Assembly: GCA_001709035.1 (NCBI GenBank)
Contig: LVKA01000008.1
Span: 496,001 to 560,000 of the forward strand
DNA: 64,000 nt
Source of the DNA: Candidatus Thiodiazotropha endoloripes
GTDB taxonomy: Bacteria; Pseudomonadota; Gammaproteobacteria; Chromatiales; Chromatiaceae
Reading direction: 5' to 3'
Every line of letters begins with the position of its first letter. Within the stretch, counting starts at the first letter, position 1. Under the pieces are notes generated by a model. It saw only the letters and a list, made by a program, of their open reading frames with translations, had not been told where the DNA came from and did no database searches. Below are positions 27,033 to 35,854 of the stretch, one piece after another. The translations under genes were made by a program, and so were the position numbers.

Positions 27033-27305
27033 TTAATCCTTGGTATTGTCTATCTGTTTTCCTTCAGGTTCCTGGCTGATATGGATTTGATAACGTGATT
27101 TCAGCCAGACACCTAATACCATCATTCCGATTGCAATGGATGTCAGAATGAAATCCAGTTCCTTATTAATGAGGTACATGACAACAGCAATTATTCCTGT
27201 CACCCAAAAAGCAACCACGACAATGACCCACCGAGTCTTGAGGCTATCTCTCTGTTTTGACCAAGCCAGCCACTCTACATCCGGTTTTGTCTTATGTTCT
27301 CCCAT
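27033..27305 (-). CDS. small two-helix membrane protein
   Basis: 90 residues from ATG at the complement of 27303-27305 (MGEHKTKPDVEWLAWSKQRD). Hydrophobic segments VIVVVAFWVTGIIAVVMYLI and FILTSIAIGMMVLGVWL span about 25-44 and 50-66. The ends are polar. No family recognised. Paired with the helical protein gene downstream. Confidence 0.55.
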   Translation of the reverse strand: MGEHKTKPDVEWLAWSKQRDSLKTRWVIVVVAFWVTGIIAVVMYLINKELDFILTSIAIGMMVLGVWLKSRYQIHISQEPEGKQIDNTKD

Positions 27306-27545
27306 GAAATTCCAACCCCTATCGAATATCCTCAGTAAATCAAAAGTCAGGTGTAACACTTACAGCGCGATATTACACCCAACCCATCCAATCGGTGAAG
27401 AATAGAAGCCATTTCACACTATGTCCATTGATATTCAATGACCTTCCTGGCTCGGCCGACACTGTTCTCACTTGTTGGCAGAGAATCACGTGATTGATCA
27501 AGCATCTAATGGGAATTCAGTCACTATTAACCTGATTCTGAAGCT

Positions 27546-27710
27546 CTAAGAATAATAGAGTGCCGGTAAAATCCAACTATAAGTAAGCCACATAATCAGA
27601 ATGAGCGGCAAACCAACCCGCATAAAATCCCAAAATTTATAGTTTCCTGCACGCATGACCAACAGATTTGTCTGATAAGCCATGGCTGTTGCATAACTCA
27701 TATTGGCACC
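27546..27710 (-). pseudogene. C-terminal fragment of an SLC13/DASS-type permease
   Basis: Encodes GANMSYATAMAYQTNLLVMR and KFWDFMRVGLPLILIMWLTY then SWILPALYYS-stop, the last two helices of SLC13-like transporters (some carry TrkA-C domains). The remainder of the gene is absent; at 27711 the sequence changes to an IS91 scrap. The 240 bp before it (27306-27545) show nothing recognisable. Confidence 0.75.
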
Positions 27711-27765
27711 ACCCGGAACGGACACTTCTTTACCAGATCATCGAGCGACTCTACCCGGTATAGGT
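27711..27765 (+). mobile_element. IS91-family transposase scrap 4
   Basis: Encodes ERTLLYQIIERLYPV-stop, the same N-terminal IS91 segment as at 15.6 and 19.4 kb. It lies exactly between two unrelated gene ends. Confidence 0.6.
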
Positions 27766-27766
27766 G

Positions 27767-27903
27767 TCGAATACCCTCGCTGGTTTGATCGTCTATCGTT
27801 TTCGGTACATTCCAATCGAAGGTGATGCCATGACCGGGGAGGGTCATCGCCTCACGGTTATGGAGACGGCTACCCGCTCAGTTATCGAGGTAAGGGTGTA
27901 GCT
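27767..27903 (+). pseudogene. C-terminal fragment of a CorC/HlyC-domain protein
   Basis: Encodes SNTLAGLIVYRFRYIPIEGD and AMTGEGHRLTVMETATRSVI then EVRV-stop, the pattern of the CorC_HlyC transporter-associated domain that ends hemolysin/CBS-type membrane proteins. The rest of the gene is absent. Confidence 0.6.
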
Positions 27904-27922
27904 CCTCTAAACAACTGATAGA

Positions 27923-29377
27923 TTAGTCTTTGAGTGAGTTGATCAGAGGGGTCAGTGGCTCCACCATGTACAGCAGCGGCCGTAGTCTGCCGGCTACCAT
28001 GGTCAGCGTGCTGATCCAATCATCGTGGCTTCCGTATACGATATAATGATTCTCGATGTCGCCAACTCTCTCCCACAGGCTTTGATCCAGGGATAGCGGG
28101 GTATGACCGACCACCACGGGGGTGTCCGGGGAAACGTCCAGGCATTTACGTAACCGCTTGATATCCCCCTTTGCGTAGCCGCCTGGTCGATGTGGTGCAC
28201 GTAAGCGATTGCTGGTGAGTTCCGTGTGTAGCTTGTTGTTGCCTATGCCGTTCACCAGGTCATCGATGTCAATCTCGGAGACTGGGGGCGCGGCGTGGCA
28301 GGCGATGAAGTGTTTTGAATAGGCAACCAGGGGCAGTTGTCCATAGAAATTTTCCATCTCTTTGAAATATTCCTTGCCCCGAGTCTTGATAATCGCCTTT
28401 TTCCATAGCAGCCCTTGCGGGATTCCTGCCTTGCCGATCTCGTTGGAAAAACTGTCGTGGTTTCCGCAGATGTAGAAGACCTGATCCGGGAAGCGGAGTT
28501 TGATCTTGAAGATCAGATCCATAATCAGCAGAGAACTCTCCATCTCCTCGTAATGCCCCTTGTCTTCTCGGTGTACCGCATCGCCGAGAATGATCAGGCT
28601 GGCACTGCCGTCTTCAAGGGATTCAAGGAAGCTGTTCTGGGTGAGCAGGCTCAGAAGGTTGTCAGGCTTGGCATGCAGGTCGCCCACCAATATGGGGTTG
28701 AGCTTTTTGGGTAAGGCGAGCACGCCGCCGAGTCTGCCCTTCTTGTCTTTTGCTCGATAGGCTTCCTTTGTATTTCGCTCATTTACGGACTTGATGAGTG
28801 CCAGTGCCTCTTTTTGAGGCAGCAACTCTATCGGCCCACCGAAAATCGCCCGGATGCGCTTCAGCTTATCGTAGCGCCACTTATTGATGCGGTTGATTTT
28901 TTTGCCACTGGTCAGCGGTGATATGCAGGAGCCTACCTTTCCGGAGTGATTCTTGAAAACAAGTTGCCCATCCCGGTTGGTGATGCTAAGTAATCGTTCA
29001 GATGGCGGGTCTATGCCCAATTGGGCGAGATGGGACGCTTCCTTCGGTCCGATAGTGATTTTGTCCCCCCCTTCCAGTCGAAGGAAACCACTGATGCCGT
29101 CGTAAAACTGTTCCGGATCGAAAAGGATGTAGCTGGCCGGATCATCGTCGTGATGGTTTGCGTTGAGTGGATTTTCCGGATAGAGGTGCAGAGCTCTGCC
29201 GTCAGGCCTGAGACTAAGCTGAATCGGATATTGCTTGATAGAGACGCGAACTTTCTTTTTTTCCGGCAGGCGATAAGACTCTTTCAGATCCACGTCCTGA
29301 CATGCTTCGAGATCCTCAAGGCTCTCCCGTATCTGCTTCAGAAAACTCTTCTTCGGTTTACTGGTCTGCATCGCCAT
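27923..29377 (-). CDS. PPP-type metallophosphatase with FHA-like N-terminal domain (paralogue B)
   Basis: 484 residues, colinear with paralogue A at 23.7-25.2 kb. The FHA-like part is at about 45-165 (GGDKITIGPKEASHL, RLLSITNRDGQLVFKNHSG). PPP motifs follow: VGDLHAKPDN, LGDAVHRE, CGNHDSF, ACHAAPP and VGHTPLS. The second motif keeps GDAVHR where classical PPPs have GDxVDRG, so the family is divergent. It starts directly at the stop codon of the P-loop ATPase gene (TAA-ATG, no spacer), so the two are tightly coupled. It probably reverses or reads out a phosphorylation; the substrate is unknown. Confidence 0.82.
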   Translation of the reverse strand: MAMQTSKPKKSFLKQIRESLEDLEACQDVDLKESYRLPEKKKVRVSIKQYPIQLSLRPDGRALHLYPENPLNANHHDDDPASYILFDPEQFYDGISGFLRLEGGDKITIGPKEASHLAQLGIDPPSERLLSITNRDGQLVFKNHSGKVGSCISPLTSGKKINRINKWRYDKLKRIRAIFGGPIELLPQKEALALIKSVNERNTKEAYRAKDKKGRLGGVLALPKKLNPILVGDLHAKPDNLLSLLTQNSFLESLEDGSASLIILGDAVHREDKGHYEEMESSLLIMDLIFKIKLRFPDQVFYICGNHDSFSNEIGKAGIPQGLLWKKAIIKTRGKEYFKEMENFYGQLPLVAYSKHFIACHAAPPVSEIDIDDLVNGIGNNKLHTELTSNRLRAPHRPGGYAKGDIKRLRKCLDVSPDTPVVVGHTPLSLDQSLWERVGDIENHYIVYGSHDDWISTLTMVAGRLRPLLYMVEPLTPLINSLKD

Positions 29378-29989
29378 TTAGTCGTTCTCCAGGCCGACGA
29401 TCCGCAATGGAGGCTGATCTGTGCCTTCACGTACGTAAACATTGAGCCCTGATTGTTGTAAGTGGTGTGCGATTGTGCTGTAGGTGATTATCTGCCTTCT
29501 CACCAGTTCTTCAGTGACGCCCTTGTCCACCGGGTGCGTACCGCGTTTGCCCCTCTCCATTCGTTGTCGGTAGAGCGTATCCACGGGAGGAAGTATGAAT
29601 TCAAACACATAGCGTTTGTGCCAGTTGACGGACCAGAAGTGGCGTTTGACGGGGGGTATGCGGATGCGATCCAAATCCAGTCTTAGCGGTGGATCCGCCT
29701 CTGTCCACTCCGCTTCGAAGATGGCAAGAGATTGTTTGAAGCCCTCGAACGGGAGCCCGAGATGTATCTCCCGGGGGCGGAGAGATAGACATTGGGCTGT
29801 CCACCACTTGTTTACCGCCAGGTCCACATAGCCCTCTTCGGACCAGCCGCTAATCTTTCTTACCAGAGTGCTCTTGCCTGCCCCCGGTGGTCCGGATATC
29901 AGCAATTGGCGAAAGGTGACATCGGAGGGGAAAGGAACCTCCTTGATCAGCTTGAGTTCCGTTATTGGCTCGGTCTTTAAGAAGAACAT
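29378..29989 (-). CDS. P-loop ATPase/kinase-like protein coupled to phosphatase B
   Basis: 203 residues with Walker A GPPGAGKST at about 33-41 and a following helix. LRLDLDRIRIPP (about 103-114) may hold the Walker B strand. Lid-like Arg/Lys-rich segments (YRQRMERGKRGTH, about 140-152) resemble small nucleoside or AAA-type kinases. No closer family assigned. The N-terminus (EPITELKLIKEVPFP) may come from an ABC/AAA-like lineage. The gene is joined end to start with phosphatase B, suggesting an opposing kinase-phosphatase or ATPase-phosphatase pair. Confidence 0.7.
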   Translation of the reverse strand: MFFLKTEPITELKLIKEVPFPSDVTFRQLLISGPPGAGKSTLVRKISGWSEEGYVDLAVNKWWTAQCLSLRPREIHLGLPFEGFKQSLAIFEAEWTEADPPLRLDLDRIRIPPVKRHFWSVNWHKRYVFEFILPPVDTLYRQRMERGKRGTHPVDKGVTEELVRRQIITYSTIAHHLQQSGLNVYVREGTDQPPLRIVGLEND

Positions 29990-30036
29990 TCCGATATCTT
30001 ATCCCTGGAGTTGTGCCGGACAAATCCTGTTGAATG

Positions 30037-30064
30037 GATACCCCCCGTGATAGCGGGGGGTATC
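30037..30064. other. hairpin downstream of the phosphate transporter gene
   Basis: gatacccccc (30037-30046) and ggggggtatc (30055-30064) form a perfect 10-bp stem with an 8-bp loop, 8 bp past the stop of the transporter gene. There is no T-run on either side, so it is a stable 3' hairpin rather than a standard intrinsic terminator. Confidence 0.6.
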
Positions 30065-30071
30065 ATCCCGG

Positions 30072-31337
30072 TTAGCTGAAGATAGCCTTGAAGAGGAAGA
30101 AGAAGGCTGCAGCAAGAAAGGCGCCTGCCGGCAGGGTGATGAGCCAGGAGACCACGATGTTCCCCACGACCCGAAGGTCCAGAGCACCGACGCCGCGAGC
30201 CAAACCAACACCCATGACACACCCAACGGCAATCTGGGTGGTGGATACGGGTAGGCCGGTCTTGGAGGCAACGACCACGGTGATGGCTGCGGCCAGGGTG
30301 GCTGCGTAGCCTCGGGTGGGGGTCAGCTCTGTGATCTTGGTGCCGATGGTTTGCATCACCTTATAGCCCATGGTGGCCAGACCGACCACGATGCCGGCAC
30401 CACCAAGGAACAGAATCCACAGGGGCAGCGTTGCCTTCTGTGCCACCTCACCACCACTCTGCACGATGGAGACGACGGCAGCCAGCGGGCCAATACCGTT
30501 GGCCACGTCATTGGAGCCGTGGGCAAAGGCCATGGCACAGGCGGTGAATATCATCAGCGGGGTAAATACTTTCTCCACGCTGGCATAGTGGTAGTCCTTG
30601 TCTGCTTCGTCATCCACCTTGACCTTGTTGACCAGCATCTTGCCAATGGCTGCCACAATCAGGCCAACTACGGTTGCGGCGATGAGGCTCTCGATTACGC
30701 TCAACTCCAGTTTGAGGTGCTTTAATCCTTTGAACATCGTGACCAGTGAGACGATCCAGCCCACAAGGAATACGTATACAGGAGCCCATCTCTGTGCTGC
30801 CCGGAATGGATTCTCTGTGTTCAGAATGAGCTTGCGAATACTGATCATCAGCAGCAGGGCGAAGAAGCCGCCGACCAGCGGGGATACGATCCAGCTGGCG
30901 ACGATTCCACCGATCTTGACCCAGTTGACCGCATCAATGCCGATGCCGACAGCGGCGAAGCCCACGATGGCACCCACTATGGTGTGGGTGGTCGAAACGG
31001 GCCAGCCTCGGGAGGAGGCGATCATCAGCCAGATGGCGGCCGCTAGCAGTGCTGCCAGCATCCCGTAGACCAATAGCTCGGGTGACCCCACGATAGAGCT
31101 GGGATCAATGATGCCCTTGCGGATGGTCTTGGTGACTGCACCGCCGGCAATGAAGGCACCGGCGAACTCAAAAACCGCTGCGATGACGATGGCCTGTTTG
31201 ACGGTGATGGCGCCTGAACCCACCGAGGTGCCCATGGCATTGGCCACGTCATTGGCGCCAATACCCCAAGTCATGTAAAAGCCAAAAATGATGGCCATGA
31301 TCAGAAAGATGAAACCCCATTCGGAGATAATGTCCAT
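30072..31337 (-). CDS. low-affinity inorganic phosphate transporter, Pit family
   Basis: 421 residues from the ATG at 31337 (AGGAG six bases upstream; longer in-frame starts lack a site). PiT signatures occur in both halves: GANDVANAMGTSVGSGAIT (about 27-45) and HGSNDVANGIGPLAAV. The repeats GWPVSTTHTIVGAIVG and GLPVSTTQIAVGCVMG mark the inverted halves. About ten membrane helices. It imports phosphate (as metal-phosphate) with H+ or Na+. It follows a DUF47 gene, the normal PiT partner. Confidence 0.93.
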   Translation of the reverse strand: MDIISEWGFIFLIMAIIFGFYMTWGIGANDVANAMGTSVGSGAITVKQAIVIAAVFEFAGAFIAGGAVTKTIRKGIIDPSSIVGSPELLVYGMLAALLAAAIWLMIASSRGWPVSTTHTIVGAIVGFAAVGIGIDAVNWVKIGGIVASWIVSPLVGGFFALLLMISIRKLILNTENPFRAAQRWAPVYVFLVGWIVSLVTMFKGLKHLKLELSVIESLIAATVVGLIVAAIGKMLVNKVKVDDEADKDYHYASVEKVFTPLMIFTACAMAFAHGSNDVANGIGPLAAVVSIVQSGGEVAQKATLPLWILFLGGAGIVVGLATMGYKVMQTIGTKITELTPTRGYAATLAAAITVVVASKTGLPVSTTQIAVGCVMGVGLARGVGALDLRVVGNIVVSWLITLPAGAFLAAAFFFLFKAIFS

Positions 31338-31454
31338 TGCGGACTCCTTATTCATGCGAGAGCTGCCAAAGCGCATAAAATGCACTGGAACTCGAAATAT
31401 CAAGTTATGCGGAATGTGCCTGGAATTCGGCGAACCGCGTGAGATGATTGCTCT

Positions 31455-32135
31455 TTAACGGGCGATCAGCAGGCTCATTCGGTTGCCAACCTGCTCTGCA
31501 GAGTCAGCTAGGTTGCCGATCCACTGAATCATCTGGTACCAGAACATGACCGATACTGGACTTATCTCATCCTCTTTATCGAACAGCATTCGGGTGAGCG
31601 CAATGCCCATCTGATCGGTTTCATTTTCGGCTTCGCCAAGCTTGGCAACCATCTCTTCTACCCGGGTTGCCTCTTTTCCGCGGAAGCCGGTCTCGATCAG
31701 CTCGTCAAGTTCTTCGACAATGGTGGCGGCCTGGTAACAGGTCTCCACGCAGCGCTGCACCATGGCGGCCAGAGGCTCTTCCATTCCTGCGGGGACAGCC
31801 ATGTCCCGCTGCATCATGAGTCCGGCAATGTCCTGAGAGGTATTGGCGATGCTGTCCTGCCGGTTCAGTAGTTCCAGCAAGTCGCGCCGATCCACCGGCA
31901 TGAACAGGCTCTTTGGCAGGTGCGCCCGAAGGTTGTTTTTCAGGTCGTCGGCTTCCTGCTCCTTGGCAAAGATCTTGTCTTTCTGGCTCAGCAGTTTCTC
32001 CTGGTCCTTGGCGATCAGGGCGTCAAATAGAGCTGGAACCTCAGCGACACACTCTTTCGTTATTCGCATGTGCTCCTGCATAGGCTTGAAAGGGGAGTGC
32101 CCGAGTAGCGATGCGATGGGGTTGGTTGATCGCAT
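31455..32135 (-). CDS. DUF47 (PhoU-like) phosphate transport regulator
   Basis: 226 residues, all helical, matching TIGR00153/DUF47: an N-terminal MRSTNPIASLLGHSPFKPMQ, then ECVAEVPALFDALIAKDQEK and ADDLKNNLRAHLPKSLFMPV, and a second helical bundle with VSVMFWYQMIQWIGNLADSA. DUF47 proteins are PhoU relatives encoded beside PiT transporters and are thought to gate them. The 117-bp gap to the transporter start carries the latter's RBS. Confidence 0.92.
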   Translation of the reverse strand: MRSTNPIASLLGHSPFKPMQEHMRITKECVAEVPALFDALIAKDQEKLLSQKDKIFAKEQEADDLKNNLRAHLPKSLFMPVDRRDLLELLNRQDSIANTSQDIAGLMMQRDMAVPAGMEEPLAAMVQRCVETCYQAATIVEELDELIETGFRGKEATRVEEMVAKLGEAENETDQMGIALTRMLFDKEDEISPVSVMFWYQMIQWIGNLADSAEQVGNRMSLLIAR

Positions 32136-32369
32136 AAAACCTCCGAAGTATTGGTAAGTGGTGTAACCAGTGGTTAACCCATGTGGACAAAAAATCCAGT
32201 TCCCGGTGGTGACTGCTGGGGTATAACCACCAAAGTAAGCTCAGGAAGTCACTCAAAGCACACTTAGACCTTAGCTTCTTCCTGCAAAAAAACCAGTTGT
32301 AAGCTCCCCCGTTACGGCAGTTTGTTGCGTTGGGTACAGCTTTGATTGTGCGTATCTTTAATCGATAGT

Positions 32370-33446
32370 TCAGATCTCCAAGCGGCCGTTTCTCAGCAGT
32401 TGCGCCTGCATGATTTCCTGCTCCCGGGCACCAGATATCACCACCGATGGGTCGGTTGTCAGGTCCAGCTTGGTGTCTACGCGCTCGTAGGGCACCGCGT
32501 TGAGGATGGCCTTGATGGCATTGAGCCTGGCCAGGTGCTTTTTGTCCGAGCGGATGATCGTCCAGGGGGCATGATGCGTATGGGTCCGGCGCAACATTCG
32601 ATATTTCATTTTGGTGAATTCGTCGCGTTTTTCCTGGATCTGTATGTCGGCCTCGTCCAGCTTCCACTGGCGTAATGGATCGATCCTGCGTCGATCGAAA
32701 CGCTTCTGCTGCTCCTTGCGACTGATGCTGAAGTAGAGCTTCACCAGGATAGTATCCTGTCGTACCAGGTCGTTTTCGAATCCGCTCACGCCCTTGATGA
32801 AGTCTCGGTACTCCTTGGCAGTGCAGAAACCAAGCACCGGTTCCACCATGGCTCTGCTATACCAACTCGTGTCGAACAGCACGACCTCTCCGGCACGGGG
32901 AAGTTGACTGATATAGCGTTGAAAATACCATTGGCTGCGTTCTTCATCACTCGGCTTACCGAGAGCGACGGTGCGATAGTGTTTTTCGTTCATGTAGCGG
33001 GTGATTCGCCGGATGGCGCCGCCCTTGCCTGCGGCACTGCGGCCTTCGAAAAGGATAACCACGCGCTTGTTGTGATCTTCCAGGCACTTCTGCATCTTGA
33101 TTAGCTCGGCCTGGTAGGGTTTTAGTTCCCGTTCGTTTCGATAACGCCGGATAGCGGGTTGATCATCATTTTCCGATCTGCTGATCTCTTCCTTCAGCGC
33201 TTGTATTTCGGCGACCAGCGTCTTCGGTGAGGCTATCTCTACCGTTTCGTTTTTCTCAACATCAGGGGTATCGCCACTGGGAGGAGCGAGTAAGGGGGTG
33301 GTGGGTATACTCCCCTCTAGATGAAACAGATTGGACTGTAGGTCGTTGGTCATTACTCGTTGGGCGTCCTTTTTTCCCTGCATAGTAGGGGTGGGACGTT
33401 TTTCTCCAGTTTTATTATATGTATATGCGAGATTACTAATATTCAT
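32370..33446 (-). CDS. ppk2: polyphosphate kinase 2 family protein with altered Walker motifs
   Basis: 358 residues. The PPK2 core spans about 110-345: YQAELIKMQKCLEDHNKRVV, Walker A FEGRSAAGKGG (133-143), GKPSDEERSQWYFQRYISQL, Walker B-like FDTSWYSRAMVEPVLGF (191-207) and PWTIIRSDKKHLARLN. PPK2 enzymes move phosphate between polyphosphate and nucleotides. Standard members have GRDAAGKGG and FDRSWYNR; here the Asp is Ser and the Arg is Thr, so activity may differ or be lost. The N-terminal 100 residues are extra and low in order. The neighbouring Pit and DUF47 genes fit a phosphate-storage role. Confidence 0.88.
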   Translation of the reverse strand: MNISNLAYTYNKTGEKRPTPTMQGKKDAQRVMTNDLQSNLFHLEGSIPTTPLLAPPSGDTPDVEKNETVEIASPKTLVAEIQALKEEISRSENDDQPAIRRYRNERELKPYQAELIKMQKCLEDHNKRVVILFEGRSAAGKGGAIRRITRYMNEKHYRTVALGKPSDEERSQWYFQRYISQLPRAGEVVLFDTSWYSRAMVEPVLGFCTAKEYRDFIKGVSGFENDLVRQDTILVKLYFSISRKEQQKRFDRRRIDPLRQWKLDEADIQIQEKRDEFTKMKYRMLRRTHTHHAPWTIIRSDKKHLARLNAIKAILNAVPYERVDTKLDLTTDPSVVISGAREQEIMQAQLLRNGRLEI

Positions 33447-34670
33447 CTACGCATGAAGCCCTTGGTTGGGGCTCTCCGGGTCTTGGCTCGCCGATCGGTG
33501 GACTCTGCCACGCTTTGATTGAACCCGGATTCCGTCTGCCCACCATCCTGGTATGTTGCAGTTTTGTTACTGATTTGTTACAGCATACGCCTGTGGAACA
33601 TATGTTTCACGGGCGGATTTGTGGTTTATTGCTCTTTAGATGATTTGGGTCAAATACCTGATCTATTACCTGGTTGCGCTCTGGGTAATTACCAGGCTTC
33701 CCCCATTCGGTGCCAACCGGAAAAGGACGGGTGTCAATCGCGGTCCGACTTCTTAGTATTCACCGTTTCCGTAGCATTTTTCCCGATTTTTTTATGACAA
33801 CCTGGGCAGAGATCCGCAAGGCCTCCCTGGCCTTCTGATTTTATTCGGGCAACAGTTCACCAGACAGCCTGTCCTTGATGTTGTTAACCCGCCAACTTCT
33901 GTAAGCCCCAAGCCATGGGCAACGCCGAGAGCTGCATTCACAAGTTCTCGATCCGCAACGGATCTAAGTTGATATCGTTAGTGTAGCGGTGAAGCCAAGG
34001 TGATCGACCGCATCAAGGGCCAGCGGATTGAATGGATTCGGGTCAGTTAGACGTGTGTTTCAGATATATTCAGGTAGCGGTTTTCAGTCTAGTTCGATAG
34101 CGGGGCGGTGATTCTCCTGGTACCTTATGCAAATGTGGCAACACAAATGTGTGCTATACACCTGTTACCGGCCAGTCTAGGCTCAATGAAACCTCTTTAT
34201 CACCCTTAATGAATCGGACATGCGGCATGTATGAATGTGACATTCCCCGGGAACTCGATCAATTGACCGTAGATGGGTTGCACCGGTTGGCAGGGGGCAT
34301 CAGGGGGGTGGGGGATTCGTAATAACGCCACCGTACGGCCGATGACGGGCCGTCTGCCTGCGCAACGAGGTTGCACTTAAAAGGAGAGCTCAGTATACGA
34401 AACATGCATAGCTATACCTGAACCAGGCTATATTCAACGTAGCTCCATCGACATGAGACAAAATCCTGCACCTCGATTCTCGTGGGTTGAAAATAGCAAT
34501 ACATTCGAGATATCCCCCATGTCCATTGAGCGATATTTCGGCCCATGTGCTATCTCGCTCAGTGGAAAGGAGAAGTGATTGTGACCAGGTCGCGCAAGCA
34601 AGTGCAGATTGTATCGATCATCATATTGCTCATTGTGGCTCTGATCAAACAAAATCCGACAAAATCAACA
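33447..34670. other. gene-poor stretch (about 1.2 kb)
   Basis: No convincing gene. Short open segments near 33830-33890 (minus, RSWRVNNIKDRLSGELLPE) and 33910-34050 (plus, NAESCIHKFSIRNGSKLIS; GEAKVIDRIKGQRIEWIRV) look like eroded coding remnants of unknown type. A GC hairpin acggcc/ggccgt is near 34333-34351. Confidence 0.35.
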
Positions 34671-34730
34671 ACAAAATCAAGGACACCCCAACTTTGCATC
34701 GACAAAATCAAGGACACCCCAACTTTGCAT
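34671..34730. repeat. two direct copies of a 29-bp RAYT-linked end repeat
   Basis: 34671-34699 and 34702-34730 are identical 29-mers (acaaaatcaaggacacccca then actttgcat) with a 2-bp spacer, 54 bp past the end of the transposase gene. The motif aaggacacccc reappears inverted at the other side of the gene (35855-35903). Confidence 0.85.
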
Positions 34731-34783
34731 TAGCTCTTATCTACTGTATATAGAAACCGTAGAAATATTCCGCCCTACAAATC

Positions 34784-35785
34784 CTATGCGAGACAATAAT
34801 TGTTTTTCGCTGCATTTTGCCCCTGGAACCAGTGTTTTTTGAGTGCAATAGCATAACTCTTGATATGTTCAAATGAACCCACCGCAGTGAAATAGTCTTT
34901 GTTATAGTTATTGATGCTTTTCAACCAGACGTCAGGTTTTAAATTCAACCGTTCAAGAATTGGTGCTAAATCTTCTGGAATCGAACCTCTCTTATCATTT
35001 CGTATCGCTCTACCTGTCCAGTCCAGCAGCCGAAAGTAGTCCTCTTCAGCAAAATCGATTCCATTGAGTGGTTCATTTCCTTTTGTTTTTGCAAATGGAT
35101 ACAGCTTCGTACGAGGCTGGCTTACGTTATCTGATCGCTGTTTCTCAATATAGACCTTGATACGCTCTTGTATGGACGTAAAATCTGATTCTTCGGGTGT
35201 TTCAGCCATTGACGCCCGAATTGGATTGAGATCTACATAACTCATACAAGTCAGAACTGCACCCTCATCAAGTAAGGCCTGACTCTTGAAGCGACCTTCG
35301 AAAAACCTGCCCTTACACTTATCTTCTTCATTCGCTTTGTGCGCTAAGTGCTCATTCAAGCAACGCATGAACCAACTGATATCATATAAGCGAAGTCGCC
35401 ACTCTTCGATCAATTCAGACAGAGCAACTCTTTCAGCTGTAGTCATTGCATCACCTGATAGATAACGATCAGCCAATAAGTGACCCTTATAGAGTTGTGT
35501 CCAATTTAGAATGACCTCTCGCTCTGACCAGGATTTGGCCTTTTTACTATCTACATGTACTACAACATGATAATGATTCGATAGAATCGCATAGGCACAG
35601 ATATCAATTGCAAATAGTTCAGATAGTTCCCGCAATCGATCCAACACCCATTGTCGACGATGCTCAAAGTTCTGACCGGTATAGGGATCTTCACCACATA
35701 ACCATGCTCGACGAACACAGCGGGAGATGCAGTGGTAGTAAGGCGTGGATTCCAGGCTCACAAGCGCTTTACGTGCTCTTGTCAT
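34784..35785 (-). CDS. REP-associated tyrosine transposase (Y1, HUH)
   Basis: 333 residues. The N-terminal Y1_Tnp domain shows LESTPYYHCISRCVRRAWLC, the HUH metal motif ILSNHYHVVVHVD (about 68-80), and KCKGRFFEGRFKSQALLD with ALLTCMSYVDLNPIRA-type helix spacing (VLTCMSYVDLNPIRASMAE). Such RAYT/IS200-like enzymes nick single-stranded hairpin DNA and mobilise repeats. The C-terminal 110 residues are a lineage-specific extension. The gene is complete and bracketed by ggacacccc repeats in opposite orientation, so the element may still be active. Confidence 0.92.
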   Translation of the reverse strand: MTRARKALVSLESTPYYHCISRCVRRAWLCGEDPYTGQNFEHRRQWVLDRLRELSELFAIDICAYAILSNHYHVVVHVDSKKAKSWSEREVILNWTQLYKGHLLADRYLSGDAMTTAERVALSELIEEWRLRLYDISWFMRCLNEHLAHKANEEDKCKGRFFEGRFKSQALLDEGAVLTCMSYVDLNPIRASMAETPEESDFTSIQERIKVYIEKQRSDNVSQPRTKLYPFAKTKGNEPLNGIDFAEEDYFRLLDWTGRAIRNDKRGSIPEDLAPILERLNLKPDVWLKSINNYNKDYFTAVGSFEHIKSYAIALKKHWFQGQNAAKNNYCLA

Positions 35786-35854
35786 ATCAACCTCCTTGTT
35801 GATTTGTTTCTTTCGATAAACCCTATATCACTTACTGTGATTTTTCAATATTTG

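Noticed and set aside
30037..30064. Hairpin as intrinsic terminator of the Pit operon
   Set aside because: Strong stem but no T-tract on the relevant strand; kept only as a hairpin.
32041..32667. Minus-strand open frame between the DUF47 and PPK2 genes
   Set aside because: It overlaps both real genes out of frame and has no recognisable pattern.
34671..34730. Possible CRISPR-like repeat pair
   Set aside because: Only two 29-bp copies with a 2-bp spacer; better explained as RAYT end repeats.
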